In this document: positions 47,128-57,531 of the stretch, in pieces
Layout of the letters: every line of letters starts with the position of its first letter
How positions within the stretch are numbered: position 1 is the stretch's first letter
Source of the DNA: Rhodomyrtus psidioides
Taxonomy: Eukaryota; Streptophyta; Magnoliopsida; Myrtales; Myrtaceae
Direction: 5' to 3'
DNA: 64,000 bases
Assembly: GCA_021437785.1 (NCBI GenBank)
Contig: JAILYB010000042.1
Location: 2,976,001 to 3,040,000 of the forward strand
Made by a program: the position numbers and the translations under genes
Notes under the pieces: generated by a model
Database searches by the model: none
Seen by the model: the letters and a program-made list of their open reading frames with translations, nothing else
Told to the model about the DNA's origin: nothing

Positions 47128-48348
47128 ATGGAGCCCAACACTTCTGGCAACGGAAATCAAGATCACGGCGACGACGACAACGACATCCACGATGTTCAAC
47201 TCGGGAAAAGAAGACGTCCTCACCAATACTCTCAGGAGGAAACCCAAATGCTGGAAACCCTTTTCAGTAAAAGCCATTACATGAAAAAGAAGTGGAGAAT
47301 TGAATTGAGCCGGGAGTTGGGGATTAATCAGTCGAGGATCCAGTTTTGGTTTCAAAATAGGAGATCCAAATCGAAGGCTCAACGCAAACGTCAGGTGGTC
47401 GAGATTTTAAAGGAAGAAAACCAAAAGCTGCGAACAGAAAACATGAGGTATGAAAAAGCTCTCAATATTACCGTTTGCCCTCATTGCGATAACCTCGTCG
47501 CCCTCGGTAAGATATTCCCCGATAAGCCTCACGCGATGATTGAAGACGTTCATTTACCACCCTACTCCCTCGGGGCATCTCCTGCTCAACCAGATTTTGC
47601 CGGAGTCACGCATGAGCAGGATGATCCTACGAAGATGATACAAATGCCTCCTGGGGGATGGGATTTGCATCGCTTTGATTGGAGTTACAGTTTCAAGGAG
47701 CTGGATGTTACCGCCGACCAGCTCAAAGCATATCAGCCTCATGCACAACAATTTTCGATAGGGTCGGGTCCTGCTGGAGATGAGTTAATCAGTCGTCAAG
47801 CCATCGATGCAATTTTGGGCCACGATAAGAGGAGGTTTGCTTGGCCCCCTGAATTGCATTCCAGATTCCTAGACGTGGTTCACCAAATGGGGATCGACTC
47901 AGCAACTCCGACGCGCATATTTAAGGCCATGAATGTACCGGGGCTTAGTAAGGAGCTGGTCAGGAATCACCTTGCTGCCTACAAAAAGCTATTAAAACAA
48001 CGTCGAGCGGAGCTAAACCGGGAGGAATCCGTCTCGAGCTCAAAAGCTAGGGGCGACCGCCATTGTAATGCTCAGGCATCAAGAGATACCCGGCCAAATC
48101 TAAGCATCAATCAAGCTAGCAACCCGACCACCGGCAAACTGAAAGCTGATCAGAATGTCCTCCCGGGCCATTTCAATATTTCTCAAGAGCGCGTGTCACA
48201 AGTACAGCGAGTGCGAACTCCTCCATTCGAGCAGCAGTCAGCTGGTGCTCTGCCTGCCGCTGGTCAACCCACGACAGACGATTTCTTCGATGAGGGGCTC
48301 GATGCCTTGTTCAATCAGTGGGAAGCTGGCATGCTTGGACAGCCATGA
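47128..48348 (+). CDS. Chimeric HD-ZIP IV homeodomain plus GARP transcription factor (copy A1)
   Basis: An open frame of 406 codons from ATG at 47128 (ACCATGG context). The ancestral start about 105 bp upstream is lost (ATG to ATA plus one extra base), so this copy probably begins later but keeps all domains: basic GKRRR and homeodomain (about 27-87, SRIQFWFQNRRSKSKAQ), zipper-like EILKEENQKLRTEN, CPHC (CxxC, 117-120), GARP (about 231-291, FAWPPELHSRFLDVV, PTRIFKAMNVPGLS, VRNHLAAYKKLL; Asn replaces the usual Ser before HL), and a C-terminal acidic DDFFDEGLDALFNQW. It has no START domain. Sense to element A and divergent from the coiled-coil gene. Clearly different from copies A2 and B in sequence, with all DNA-contact residues kept. 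Confidence 0.85.
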   Translation: MEPNTSGNGNQDHGDDDNDIHDVQLGKRRRPHQYSQEETQMLETLFSKSHYMKKKWRIELSRELGINQSRIQFWFQNRRSKSKAQRKRQVVEILKEENQKLRTENMRYEKALNITVCPHCDNLVALGKIFPDKPHAMIEDVHLPPYSLGASPAQPDFAGVTHEQDDPTKMIQMPPGGWDLHRFDWSYSFKELDVTADQLKAYQPHAQQFSIGSGPAGDELISRQAIDAILGHDKRRFAWPPELHSRFLDVVHQMGIDSATPTRIFKAMNVPGLSKELVRNHLAAYKKLLKQRRAELNREESVSSSKARGDRHCNAQASRDTRPNLSINQASNPTTGKLKADQNVLPGHFNISQERVSQVQRVRTPPFEQQSAGALPAAGQPTTDDFFDEGLDALFNQWEAGMLGQP

Positions 48349-49096
48349 TCTAGCACCTGACTCGGGGCACGATGGGTCGGTCACTACGAACACCCATAGA
48401 AAGAAGAACATGTTCACGAGTAGATCACTCATTTTATCGTTGTAAAGTTCCTACGGGAACATTTTTCTTTAATGACTATAGTTAAACCAACGCTATCGAC
48501 GAACATCGTCATGCTCAGTTGTGATGATCCCTTGTTAGATTAAGTCTGAAACCAGAGACGGTCTTTAAACTTTTGAGTGGCCACGAACTCATTCCTCACC
48601 AAGCGCCCGGGATGCTGAAATGAAGAGTAACAGCATGCACAGGGAAAATGCCACTTTCGTTTGAACGATGAAAAGGGGTTGAGAGAAGATCATAGCGTTA
48701 ATTCCCATGGAGCTAAATGAATTAAACGGAGTCATTAATTGCGGGTCCACCGCTGCTCCCCACGTTCTCGGGCCTAGAAAATCATAAAAGGCGCCGAAAG
48801 ATTGTAGACCCACCACTTTGAAGACTGAACTAGGGGACGAGCGCAATACTCGATGAAACCGAATCAATGCAAGAGAGTTTGTGATCATATCACGAGGAAA
48901 AAGAAAGGGGAATACAGACGATGAGTAATTGCAGGATCTCGGGAGGAGCGCTTGCTTGCTGGTCTTCATATGCAGCCTGAAGGATGGTTCCAGGATACGC
49001 ACAATCACTTGAGAAAATTTCTAGAGTGAGCAAACACGTAAGAGCGAATTGAGAAAGCTGAGTGAACTAGATCAGCCCGAGATACCCCGATCCATC
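48349..49096 (+). other. Spacer between the two transcription-factor copies
   Basis: The last 75 bases (GAGTGAGCAAACACGTAAGAG) echo the leader of copy A1, so each copy has its own 5' region. CTACGGGAACATTTTTC near 48450 recurs after copy A2 (CCACGGGAACATCTTTC, 50861), showing the duplicated unit included the 3' flank. No gene is seen in between. Confidence 0.6.
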
Positions 49097-50745
49097 ATGT
49101 TTAAAAGTTATTCCCATCTGCTAGAAACGCCCGACCTGGACATTTCTGAGCACGAACTGCTGGGAGATTTTGAAGATCCTAGAGCTGAATCCTGCCCGAA
49201 GGCCATAGAGACTGACTCCTTCAGCGATGAAATTCTAGGTTTCAGCTACGAAGAAGGAGTATACAATGATGACCGGAGTCGGAAAAGGAAGCAACTACAA
49301 CGCCACACTCCAGGCCAAATCCGAGAGCTCGAAGCTTTCTTCAATGAATGCCCCACTCCAAGCAGACAACAGAAAATGGAGTTGAGCCGAAAAATAGGAT
49401 TGGAGCTTTCGAAGGTCAAGTTTTGGTTCGCCAACAAACGAACCCGGGTGAAACAGCAATACGCAGACCATGAGTTACTGGTCCTGAAGGAGGAGAATGA
49501 GAAGCTTCAAGCTGAAAGCGCGAGATATAAGGAAGCTCTGAGGCCACCTGCCTTAATTGTGGTAATCCTGTTGTCCTCGGCGAGGTGTTCCTCGATGAAC
49601 CGTCCCTGTTGACGAATAACGCTCAGCTGTTACCGTATTCTCCACAGCATTTTCCGACACAGCCAGATATCGCCGGAGATCTGCATGAGCAAGTTAACAC
49701 CATAGGATCAACACCAACATCCTCTGAGAAATGGGATATGAATCATCACAGGGGGAGTTCTCTCAATGACGAACTCGCTGTCACAGCCAGCCAATCCAAA
49801 GTCGGTGAGTCCCTCCCTGGACAACTTTTGAAACGACTAGATCCCGTAGAGAATAGCTACCGAAGTATTGACGATATTTTGGGTGATAAGAGAACAAGGT
49901 TTTACTGGACCTATGAACTTCACACCAAATTTGTTGATGCAATTCGAGAGCTGGGAGTTGATTCGGCTAGCCCACTACGCATACTCGAGATTATGAATGT
50001 GCCGGGGCTCTCTAGAATTAACGTCGAGTCTCACCTCAAGTACTATAGGAGATTGCTAAGGGATGGAAGGATAGCGTTAAACCATCATAAAGCCAGTTGG
50101 AGCTCAAGTGCCGGGCAGAGTTACAACCACGATGATTGGAGAGCCGAGAGCACCCAACCGTGTTTCAGCAATGACGGGACCAGCAGTCGTGTCAGCGACT
50201 CCTCTAACCCAAATCAGAATGCTCCGCCGAGCTATCTCAATACTCCTCAAGAGTATATACCGCAGTTCCAGCACATAGGGATTCCTCAGTTTGAGCGCGA
50301 TTCGGTCATTAATGCTGTCCCTGAAGCGGATCTGGCATTGGTAGAGAGTGCACATATAAACCTGCCGGTCATTGGAGGAAGTTCCAATTCGAGAGGTCAA
50401 GTTGCTCACGGCGAGAGCAAAGAGAGGAATCCCTCGCCTGCAGTCGACGACAGCCAATCTGGGCACCAAAGGCTAGAAAGAACAGGCGATTTCCTTGAGG
50501 AGGAGCTGGACACTTGGATCAATACTCTTCAGGAATGTATGTCTCGACCCCAACAGGGCAATGATGAAGGTTCCAGCTCAAAGACTCCAGTTCCTCACAA
50601 TGAAGGCGATGAAGGAAATCTGCCCCCAACAATTGTTGATACCCAACTTGAACATCAATGGCTCGAAGACCCGAGCAATTTCCTTGGCGATGAGTTCAAT
50701 CTTTGGCTCGATCAATTTGGAGCCGGAGGGCCATCGCAGTGGTGA
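49097..50745 (+). pseudogene. Chimeric HD-ZIP IV homeodomain plus GARP transcription factor (copy A2), one frameshift
   Basis: Starts at ATG 49097 (MFKSYSHLLE). The homeodomain is at about 62-121 (LSKVKFWFANKRTRVKQQ) with Ala in place of the Gln at homeodomain position 50, followed by the zipper-like LKEENEKLQAE. A single frameshift close to 49540, after KEAL, throws the reading out just before the CxxC loop; the next frame continues CLNCGNPVVLGEVFLDEP, then GARP (FYWTYELHTKFVDAI, PLRILEIMNVPGLS, VESHLKYYRRLL) to the stop at 50745. The acidic motif occurs twice near the end (DFLEEELDTWINTL and NFLGDEFNLWLDQF). As it stands it would give a homeodomain-only protein of about 170 residues. Confidence 0.85.
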
Positions 50746-51840
50746 CGTAAGGCAGGTGACCAAACGTCTGATGCAAGGCATGGTTACTCGATGAAAAATG
50801 CTTAGACGAAAGGGGTGGAACACTCCTATTGAATATGTTGTTGATCGCACTGTAAGGTTCCCACGGGAACATCTTTCATTAATGTCTAGAACTAATTGCG
50901 CGTGAGTGTCAACATCACCCTTTGAGCATCTTCAAGCCGAGGGCCGTGGATTAATCGCTTAATCCGTGGAGCAAGTTCCCCGAACAATGACTATCACCCG
51001 CGGAGTATAATGGGATCTACCCCTTCAATACGAAATACGTTTGGCCGCGAAGCCACCTATTTGGTAAAACGATGTATCGTTCCTAAACGATCTTCAATCG
51101 AATACCGAAGTAATGTCTCATTTCTTTCCCTTCTCAGGTGATAAACGTGGATAAATCACTCAAGGAGCCATTTGTTCGAATAACAGAACAGACGTTGCCT
51201 AACTGGGGGCAGATGAACCATTGATGTTGCAAACACTCCAAGAATGGATAGGCGGATTTGATAGATGTTGTTCATATCAATACGCAATATCAGAACGGGA
51301 TGAGAACCAAGAGTAAAGTTGTATCGTTCCAATTTGTCTTGAATTTGAGAATATGAATTGATACTCGTTATTTATCCTTGACAGGGGAATCGCCTTACAG
51401 ACGAACAGGTTTTCACATCCCATGTATTACCCGTTAGAATACATGACCAAGGGTAAATTGTATCGTTCTAATTTTTTGAAAAATTCGTGAACGTACAATA
51501 ACATGTTTCTTCCGCATTTTCAGGATCTCCAGCCGCGGGGGACAGGTAAGTATCCCTTTCCCCAATCCATTGAAGATGTTAAATAAAAAACAGAGAGAAA
51601 AAGAAAAGCTTTCAGAATCTAATGTCTAGAAAAGACATAGAATTCAAACTTCATTGGCATTCATGTCTTAAAACAGGAGGTTATCTGAACATGAATAAGA
51701 ACATGCATGGTGCATCATAAAATCCCCTTGACGGGTAAAATTTTTGGAGAAAATGAAAGAGATTTTTTCCAATCAAAAGTTCAAAACTTTTAAAAGGACG
51801 TTTTCTCAAAAGAAAAGAGGCAAAGCCTAGTCCAAACACG
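50746..51840 (+). repeat. Intron-like modules of element A
   Basis: Three related stretches (about 51055-51130, 51305-51390, 51450-51535) start with GTAAA and a variant of TGTATCGTTCCAATTT and end TTCTCAG, TTGACAG and TTTTCAG. The last is followed by GATCTCCAGCCGCG and then ACAGGTAAGTATCCC. Counterparts in element B are at 27150-27775. The rest of the stretch has no gene. Confidence 0.45.
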
Positions 51841-51842
51841 TC

Positions 51843-53362
51843 CTACACACACTGGAGAGAAGTGGAGCGGATCAGATAGCAAAATCTGGACCTACGGAAG
51901 TAGGGATTATTCGCAACGATTACATGGGTTGGGATGACGGAGGCATTCGTTTCATATCCCTCAAACACTACAGGTGACCGTTGATAAACCCTTTGAACGA
52001 CGGTTTTCATTCTTAACCCTGTCAAGAACCACCCCACATCGGGGCAAAATGGAGGTGAGTTCAGCGGTATCAGGAGAAAATGGTTAGAAATTTTCTTGCT
52101 CGGACTAACATCAATCTTTGTGTGTTGTTTATATGGTAATCCAAGTGCCATAGGATGACGAGAAGCATTCATTTCTCTATCCCACACACCATATCCTTTG
52201 CACAGCCAAGTTGAGCCTGCAAATTCATTTCATAAACCCCTGTTGGTGATCATGGGATGTTTCAAGATGGAAACTGCATCACTCCAAGAACGGAAGAAAT
52301 CAAGAGATGGGATTTATAGAAAAATCTCATATCGGCGTTTAAATGTGCTATGATTCAAGTTGTATATCTAGCACAATTTTCTGAACATCGTAGTTCCAAA
52401 GGAAAAGAAAAGGCGGGATTTCAACAAAGAAAAAAATCCCCAGCATCAAGAAAAAGCAAAGTGCCTGGTAAAAGCAAGGCCGATGCTCGTGAAAACTGTT
52501 TGATTGATCCCCAATAAAGCCTAGTTGGGAAGAGAGAAAAACCCATAAAGGAGTCAGATCAAGAAGACTGCTCCCCAAATGATGTCAGCCGTGGTGCAAA
52601 AACACGGACATAATTGTCAATCTCTTAATACCACAAGAGACGGTCTCTAAAGGACTTGTGCACACCTCAAAAGCGGTTGCACACCTCAAAAATGGAAGAT
52701 GCAGAATGGAAAAGACATGTGACAAATTGGCAATGATCACCAATGTCAAATCCTTCGTAATTTCTGGGCCAAAAACAAGCCTTTTTCGGTCCCCAATCCT
52801 ACCAATGTTACAACCCTGAAACAGTCTTCTCTGACTAAGACACTTGGGTTAACATATAGCTTAGCTCGAAGAAGTACGAGCAAGACTCTTTCTTTCTCAT
52901 TTTGCAGGGTTCTTGACTTGTAAACCCGGAGCGGATGGTGAAGATTTTCATTCGATGGCCTCGACTCCAAAGCGGGTCCCCCTTGAAAACCAATATCCAA
53001 GCCCAACATTACGGTCCCGTGGAAGACCTCCCGACCGATCAAAATGTATGCGCTGCGAATGAGCCTAAAACCTAGGCACAGGTCAGTAGGGAATTGAGTG
53101 CATCCCCTAAAAATCATCACCTCAAAACAGGTGAGATGGCCTCCTTGTCGAGAAATATTCCAATTGATGTTTTGAGCAAACTCTTTTTGGAAATTTTCAA
53201 ACTGTTGATCCAGATTTTCCATACAAGGGATTTGTGATCACATTTGCATGTTGCAAGAATGTTTTGGATAACCTCCAGCATCAAAATGCACATCTCATGA
53301 CTAAAGCTTAAGTCATAAAATTTTGTCAATTGGACAATTGCTGTCTTCTCAAAGATTACCAA
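51843..53362 (-). other. Conserved antisense blocks of unknown function (element A)
   Basis: Minus-strand frames at 52187-51843 and 53222-52746 correspond to the B frames at 26570-26916 and 25503-25895 (shared EVFHGTVMLGLDIGFQGG, GWFLTGLRMK). The stretch between has no conserved frame. They could be exons of a captured gene or old antisense ORF pieces. No family is recognised. Confidence 0.4.
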
Positions 53363-53414
53363 TATTTTCTTGGGGAAGAGAAACCCTTAAAAAAAATCCT
53401 TTTCAAAATCAGAC

Positions 53415-54010
53415 AGTCTCATTGGACGTGGAGAACCCTCGTCATGAGACCCCTTTTCAAAATTTAGGTAGTCTCATCGGACGTGGAGAACCCTCGTCAT
53501 GAGACCCCTTTTCAAAAATCAAGCAGTCTCATCGGACGTGGAGAACCCTCGTCATGAGACCCCTTTTCAAAATTTAGGTAGTCTCATCGGACGTGGAGAA
53601 CCCTCGTCATGAGACCCCTTTTCAAAAATCAAGCAGTCTCATCGGACGTGGAGAACCCACGTCATGAGACCCCTTTTCAAAAATCAAGCAGTCTCATCGG
53701 ACGTGGAGAACCCTCGTCATGAGACCCCTTTTCAAATATCAAACAGTCTCATCGGACGTGGAGAACCCTCGTCATGAGACCCCTTTTCAAAAATCAAGCA
53801 GTCTCATCGGACGTGGAGAACCCTCGTCATGAGACCCCTTTTCAAAATTCAGGTAGTCTCATCGGACGTGGAGAACCCTCGTCATGAGACCCCCTTTTCA
53901 AAATTCAGGAAATCTCATCGGACGTGGAGAACCCTCGTCATGAGACCCCTTTTCATTTAGGCAGTCTCATCGGACGTGGAGAACCCTCGTCATGAGACCC
54001 CTTTTCAAAG
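53415..54010. repeat. 11-copy array of 55-bp hairpin units (element A only)
   Basis: Each unit holds GTCTCATCGGACG, then TGGAGAACCCT, then CGTCATGAGAC, so GTCTCAT pairs with ATGAGAC and GACG with CGTC. About 11 nearly identical units are separated by TTTTCAAAA-type spacers that alternate (TTTAGGT, ATCAAGC). No such array is in element B. Confidence 0.93.
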
Positions 54011-54017
54011 TCAAAAC

Positions 54018-54510
54018 TGATGGTAGACACCGCCTGAAGGGTCAAACAAAGGTAGATACCGCCTGAAGGGTCAAATGAAGGTAGATACCGCCTGAAGGGT
54101 CAAATGAAGGTAGATACCGCCTGAAGGGTCAAAATAAGGTAGATACCGCCTGAAGGGTCAACTCAAAGGTAGATACCGCCTGAAGGGTCAAATGAAGGTA
54201 GATACCGCCTGAAGGGTCAAATCAAGGTAGATACCGCCTGAAGGGTCAAAATATGGTAGATACCGCCTGAAGGGTCAAATCAAAGGTAGATACCGCCTGA
54301 AGGGTCAAATCAAAGGTAGAAACCGCCTGAAGGGTCAACTCAAGGTAGAAACCGCCTGAAGGGTCAAACCAAGGTAGAAACCGCCTGAGGGATCACATTA
54401 ATGGTAGAAACCGCCTGAAGGGTCACATATGGTAGAAACCGCCATAAGGGTCAATTCATTGGTAGAAACCGCCATAAAGGTCAACTCATTGATAAATATC
54501 GCAGTAAGGA
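54018..54510. repeat. Tandem array, about 16-17 units of 29 bp (element A)
   Basis: Unit core GGTAGATACCGCCTGAAGGG then TCA and variable bases, the reverse complement of the element B array unit. Units 11-17 change GATA to GAAA and become more diverged toward the 3' LTR. Confidence 0.93.
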
Positions 54511-54914
54511 TCAACACAAAGGTCTGATCCACCATACGGATCAAAATCCTTGGCAAATCCCAAAGCGTGGGATGCGCCTTCCTTAGGTTCCTACAAGTTA
54601 GGAATCCCATCATGGTATGACCTACCATACAGGTCAGAGCTTAATCTCCCTAGGATATTCTGAATGACGAGTCCTAGGCATCTTCTTGAAAGTCGTCGCA
54701 ACCGGCAGCATCCGACAGGTGAGCTTCAGGTAAGCCTCTCTCACTCCGGCCCATGTTCAAATTGTTAGAGCAAACCGGGGATTGATTTGAGCTTTTATCA
54801 ATAGGCTTAAGGGATCCGATGTCATAACATTTCTTCTCTTATTTTCCCAGTTGAGTCGGTTAGGAATCAGGTGCCACCTTATCTTTGAGAGAAACCTCTA
54901 ACGAGATTCCTCTC
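54511..54914 (+). other. Element A 3' non-coding region
   Basis: Shares with element B the GGATCAAAATCCTTGGCAAA-like stretch and the AGGAATCCCAT and GACCTACCATACAGGTCAGA text near 54600-54640 (24605-24740 in B, inverted). It probably has a role in packaging or plus-strand priming. There is no gene. Confidence 0.5.
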
Positions 54915-54927
54915 AAAAAGGGGCAGC
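54915..54927 (+). other. Polypurine tract of element A
   Basis: AAAAAGGGGCAGC, directly before TGTTGACACC of the 3' LTR. Confidence 0.9.
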
Positions 54928-57526
54928 TGTTGACACCTGATTTTTTTTACCATTTATTATTGTGATTGTTATTCTTTAAAATTAATTAAAAATATCAAAA
55001 AAGGTCATAAAATCACAAAATCAACTTTGGAAGCTTTGGTTTAACCTTAGGAACCAATTTTGAACAAAAAATATTTTTCGGTATTTTTAATATTTTTCGA
55101 GTTTATTTAATTATAAAAATACCCAAAAAATCAGAAAAATACCATTCGTGGTCAGAAAAATACCCAAAAATATTCGATAATTTTTTTTTAATTTCCTCTT
55201 CAAGTGTGTCACTTTAAATCTCAAAAATTCGGCTCGGGTCAATATGTTCCTTCACAAACATAAACCCGAACCGAGCCTAAAAAAAATCATTTTCGAGTAT
55301 TTTAGTTTTCAATTCTCACTTTTTATATGCTATGACATTAGATTCTAAAGTCTTAAAGTGCAATTAGGTCAATTTGCCCTCCAATTTAATCAATTTTTAC
55401 CAAAATGGCTTAATTGCACATTTTTCTTTCAATTAGTCCCCGGTTTCACGGATGTATACGTATGCTCTATGTATTTATACGTCATACGTATTCATACGTT
55501 ATGCATATTTGTACTGTTTGGTAACCTCTTTAACTCTTGTAATAATAATAATGGTTATTATTTTTAACACATTTGTTAGTGCCATTTTTTTAGCATTTTT
55601 GTATTGTGAGTGCTATTGCTAGTGCTATTTTTAAATAGCATTTTTTGTATTATAAATTGTGAGTGCTATTGTTAGTGCTATTTTTAAATGACATTTATTT
55701 ATCATAAATTGTGAGTGCTATTATTAGTGCTATTTTTAAATGGCATTTATTTATCATAAATTGTGAGTGCTATTATTAGATAGAATTTATAATTGTTAGT
55801 GCTATTTTTAAATAGCATTTTTGTATTATAAATTGTTAGTGCTATTTTTAAATAGCATTTTTGTATTATAAATTGTGAGTGCTATTGTTAGTGTTATTTT
55901 TAAATGTCATTTATTTGTGAGTGCTATTTTTAGATAGAATTTGTAATTGTTAGTGCTATTTTTAAATACAATTTATTGGAAGGTATTTTTGGCTATAAAA
56001 GGATGGCAAGAGTTTTGAGGTTGAAGGGGGGAGACATTTTGTAGAGTGTGCAAATTTTTGAGAGCTTAGAGAGAAGAACACAAACACTCTCTATATTCTC
56101 ATCATCTTGAGTGAGCAAAATATAATAAGTTCGGAATATTGATTCCGCATATTGCTAGCACAATTGTTGTGGAGTTATTAGTCGTCTCCCCGTTCGTCAA
56201 TTGGTGGTGCGTCCGAACTAGATGCCTAACACTTGTGGAGGCTGAGATCGAAGAACATCAAACCGACACCTCCGTTCAAGCACGCTACGAGAGGTAATCT
56301 ATTTACTCCCTTTGAGGCTTTGTGATTTTTTTTCGATTGAAATGCACGAAGTACGCCTCTGGAGATCCATGTATGGGTTGTTATTTATTTCCGCTACGTG
56401 TTACGTGGATCCCAACAGTGGTATCAGAGCCAATCCTTAGGCGTTTTCGTGCATTTAATTGATTTTTGCAATTTTTGCAATACTATGGCCAATATGTATT
56501 AACGAATTGTTCGTCTTACATGGCTAATGGAGGTTGATTGTTTTTATATGATAAATTAATCAACGTAGCAAAAATTGAGACTAAATCAATTTTGAATCGA
56601 AAATTTATGGCTATCTTATTTTACGTAAAAATTCTGAATATGATTCAACGTAGAATTTTTATTGTGCCTTCCTAAGTTTTAAATTGTGAATTTATTACTT
56701 ACGTGGAAGGGTGGTGATCATGGAAAAATCCCTAATCAATGTGATTGATGTATATATGAATGTATGATGATTATTTATATATTTGGGGTTGTAATTATTA
56801 AATGGAGGCTGCGTACTCATTTTATTTTTCATGTAATCTTTATTTTTAGTATAGTCAATTGTTGATGTAAATGCTACGAGGATTACGTGGGGGAGCCTTT
56901 TAAGTCGGCGAGCTCTTTGGGGCCCAATTCTTGAAGAGTTCAAGAAACCAAGAAGAAGCGAAGAGCGGCTCTCCGTTATTAAAATATTAAAATGATTAAA
57001 TGTGGTCTCATTGGCTCGAGACCCATTAAATCATAATTCCATGATCACCACGTAGGATAGATGTTTATGTGATTGACATCTATTTATTTATTATGATTAC
57101 GTGAGCATGTTAAACTGGTTAATGTGCAAAGTCAGACTTACCTCACCCAAAATTGCACCTGCATGAAATCCTAGTTAGGAAAATCACTCGCGTTAGGTAC
57201 CGAAAGGGTGTTGGTAACGACACCAGCGTAACCAAGTCCCCGAACCCAAAAACTCTGGTTCCGTAGAACTGATCGATCTCTCCCAATCGATCAGTAAGGT
57301 TTCCGGTCTACACTCCAAGAAAGACCGGTGGCGACTCCAAATGCATGCACAAGTTGCACATGCCACCACGACCACACTAAGGTCGAAAGCGATCGACTCT
57401 TATCGCCGAATCCTTCTGAAAAATACTCCCGCCGCGATTTGGTATGGGCCTGGGAGGGCCCGCGCCGATCCAAGACCCGCGATCGGTAATCCATTAGCCG
57501 CGTCCGCTTTCGGACGGGTCGCGACA
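54928..57526 (+). mobile_element. 3' LTR of element A (2599 bp)
   Basis: Partner of 41295-43904, with the TATA box at 55994, the copia-type site at 56419 and the same end GGGTCGCGACA. It is followed by CCCTT, the target-site duplication, and then the copia 2 env-like ORF. Confidence 0.93.
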
Positions 57527-57531
57527 CCCTT

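Larger units (their letters stand above)
41295..57526 (+). mobile_element. Element A: non-autonomous LTR retrotransposon with a two-gene cassette (16.2 kb)
   Basis: A complete element with LTRs at 41295-43904 and 54928-57526, primer-binding site at 43907-43924, polypurine tract at 54915-54927 and target-site duplication CCCTT at 41290-41294 and 57527-57531. The cargo consists of an antisense coiled-coil gene (45765-46502), two tandem sense copies of a homeodomain/GARP gene (47128-48348 and 49097-50745), intron-like modules, and two tandem arrays. No gag-pol domain is found. The LTRs differ by about 20 substitutions in 2.6 kb by eye, mostly outside their AT-rich minisatellite. It is the same family as element B in the opposite orientation; the internal regions align over nearly all their length. 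Confidence 0.92.

Noticed and set aside
53415..54510. CRISPR-like arrays of repeats and spacers
   Set aside because: The spacers are short, variable and partly repeated, the genome is a plant, and no cas genes exist. These are ordinary tandem arrays in a retrotransposon.
24300..54930. A large inverted segmental duplication (palindrome) with arms near 24-36 kb and 42-55 kb
   Set aside because: The arms are two separate LTR retrotransposons of one family inserted in opposite orientation; each has its own LTRs and a different target-site duplication (AGGTG, CCCTT).
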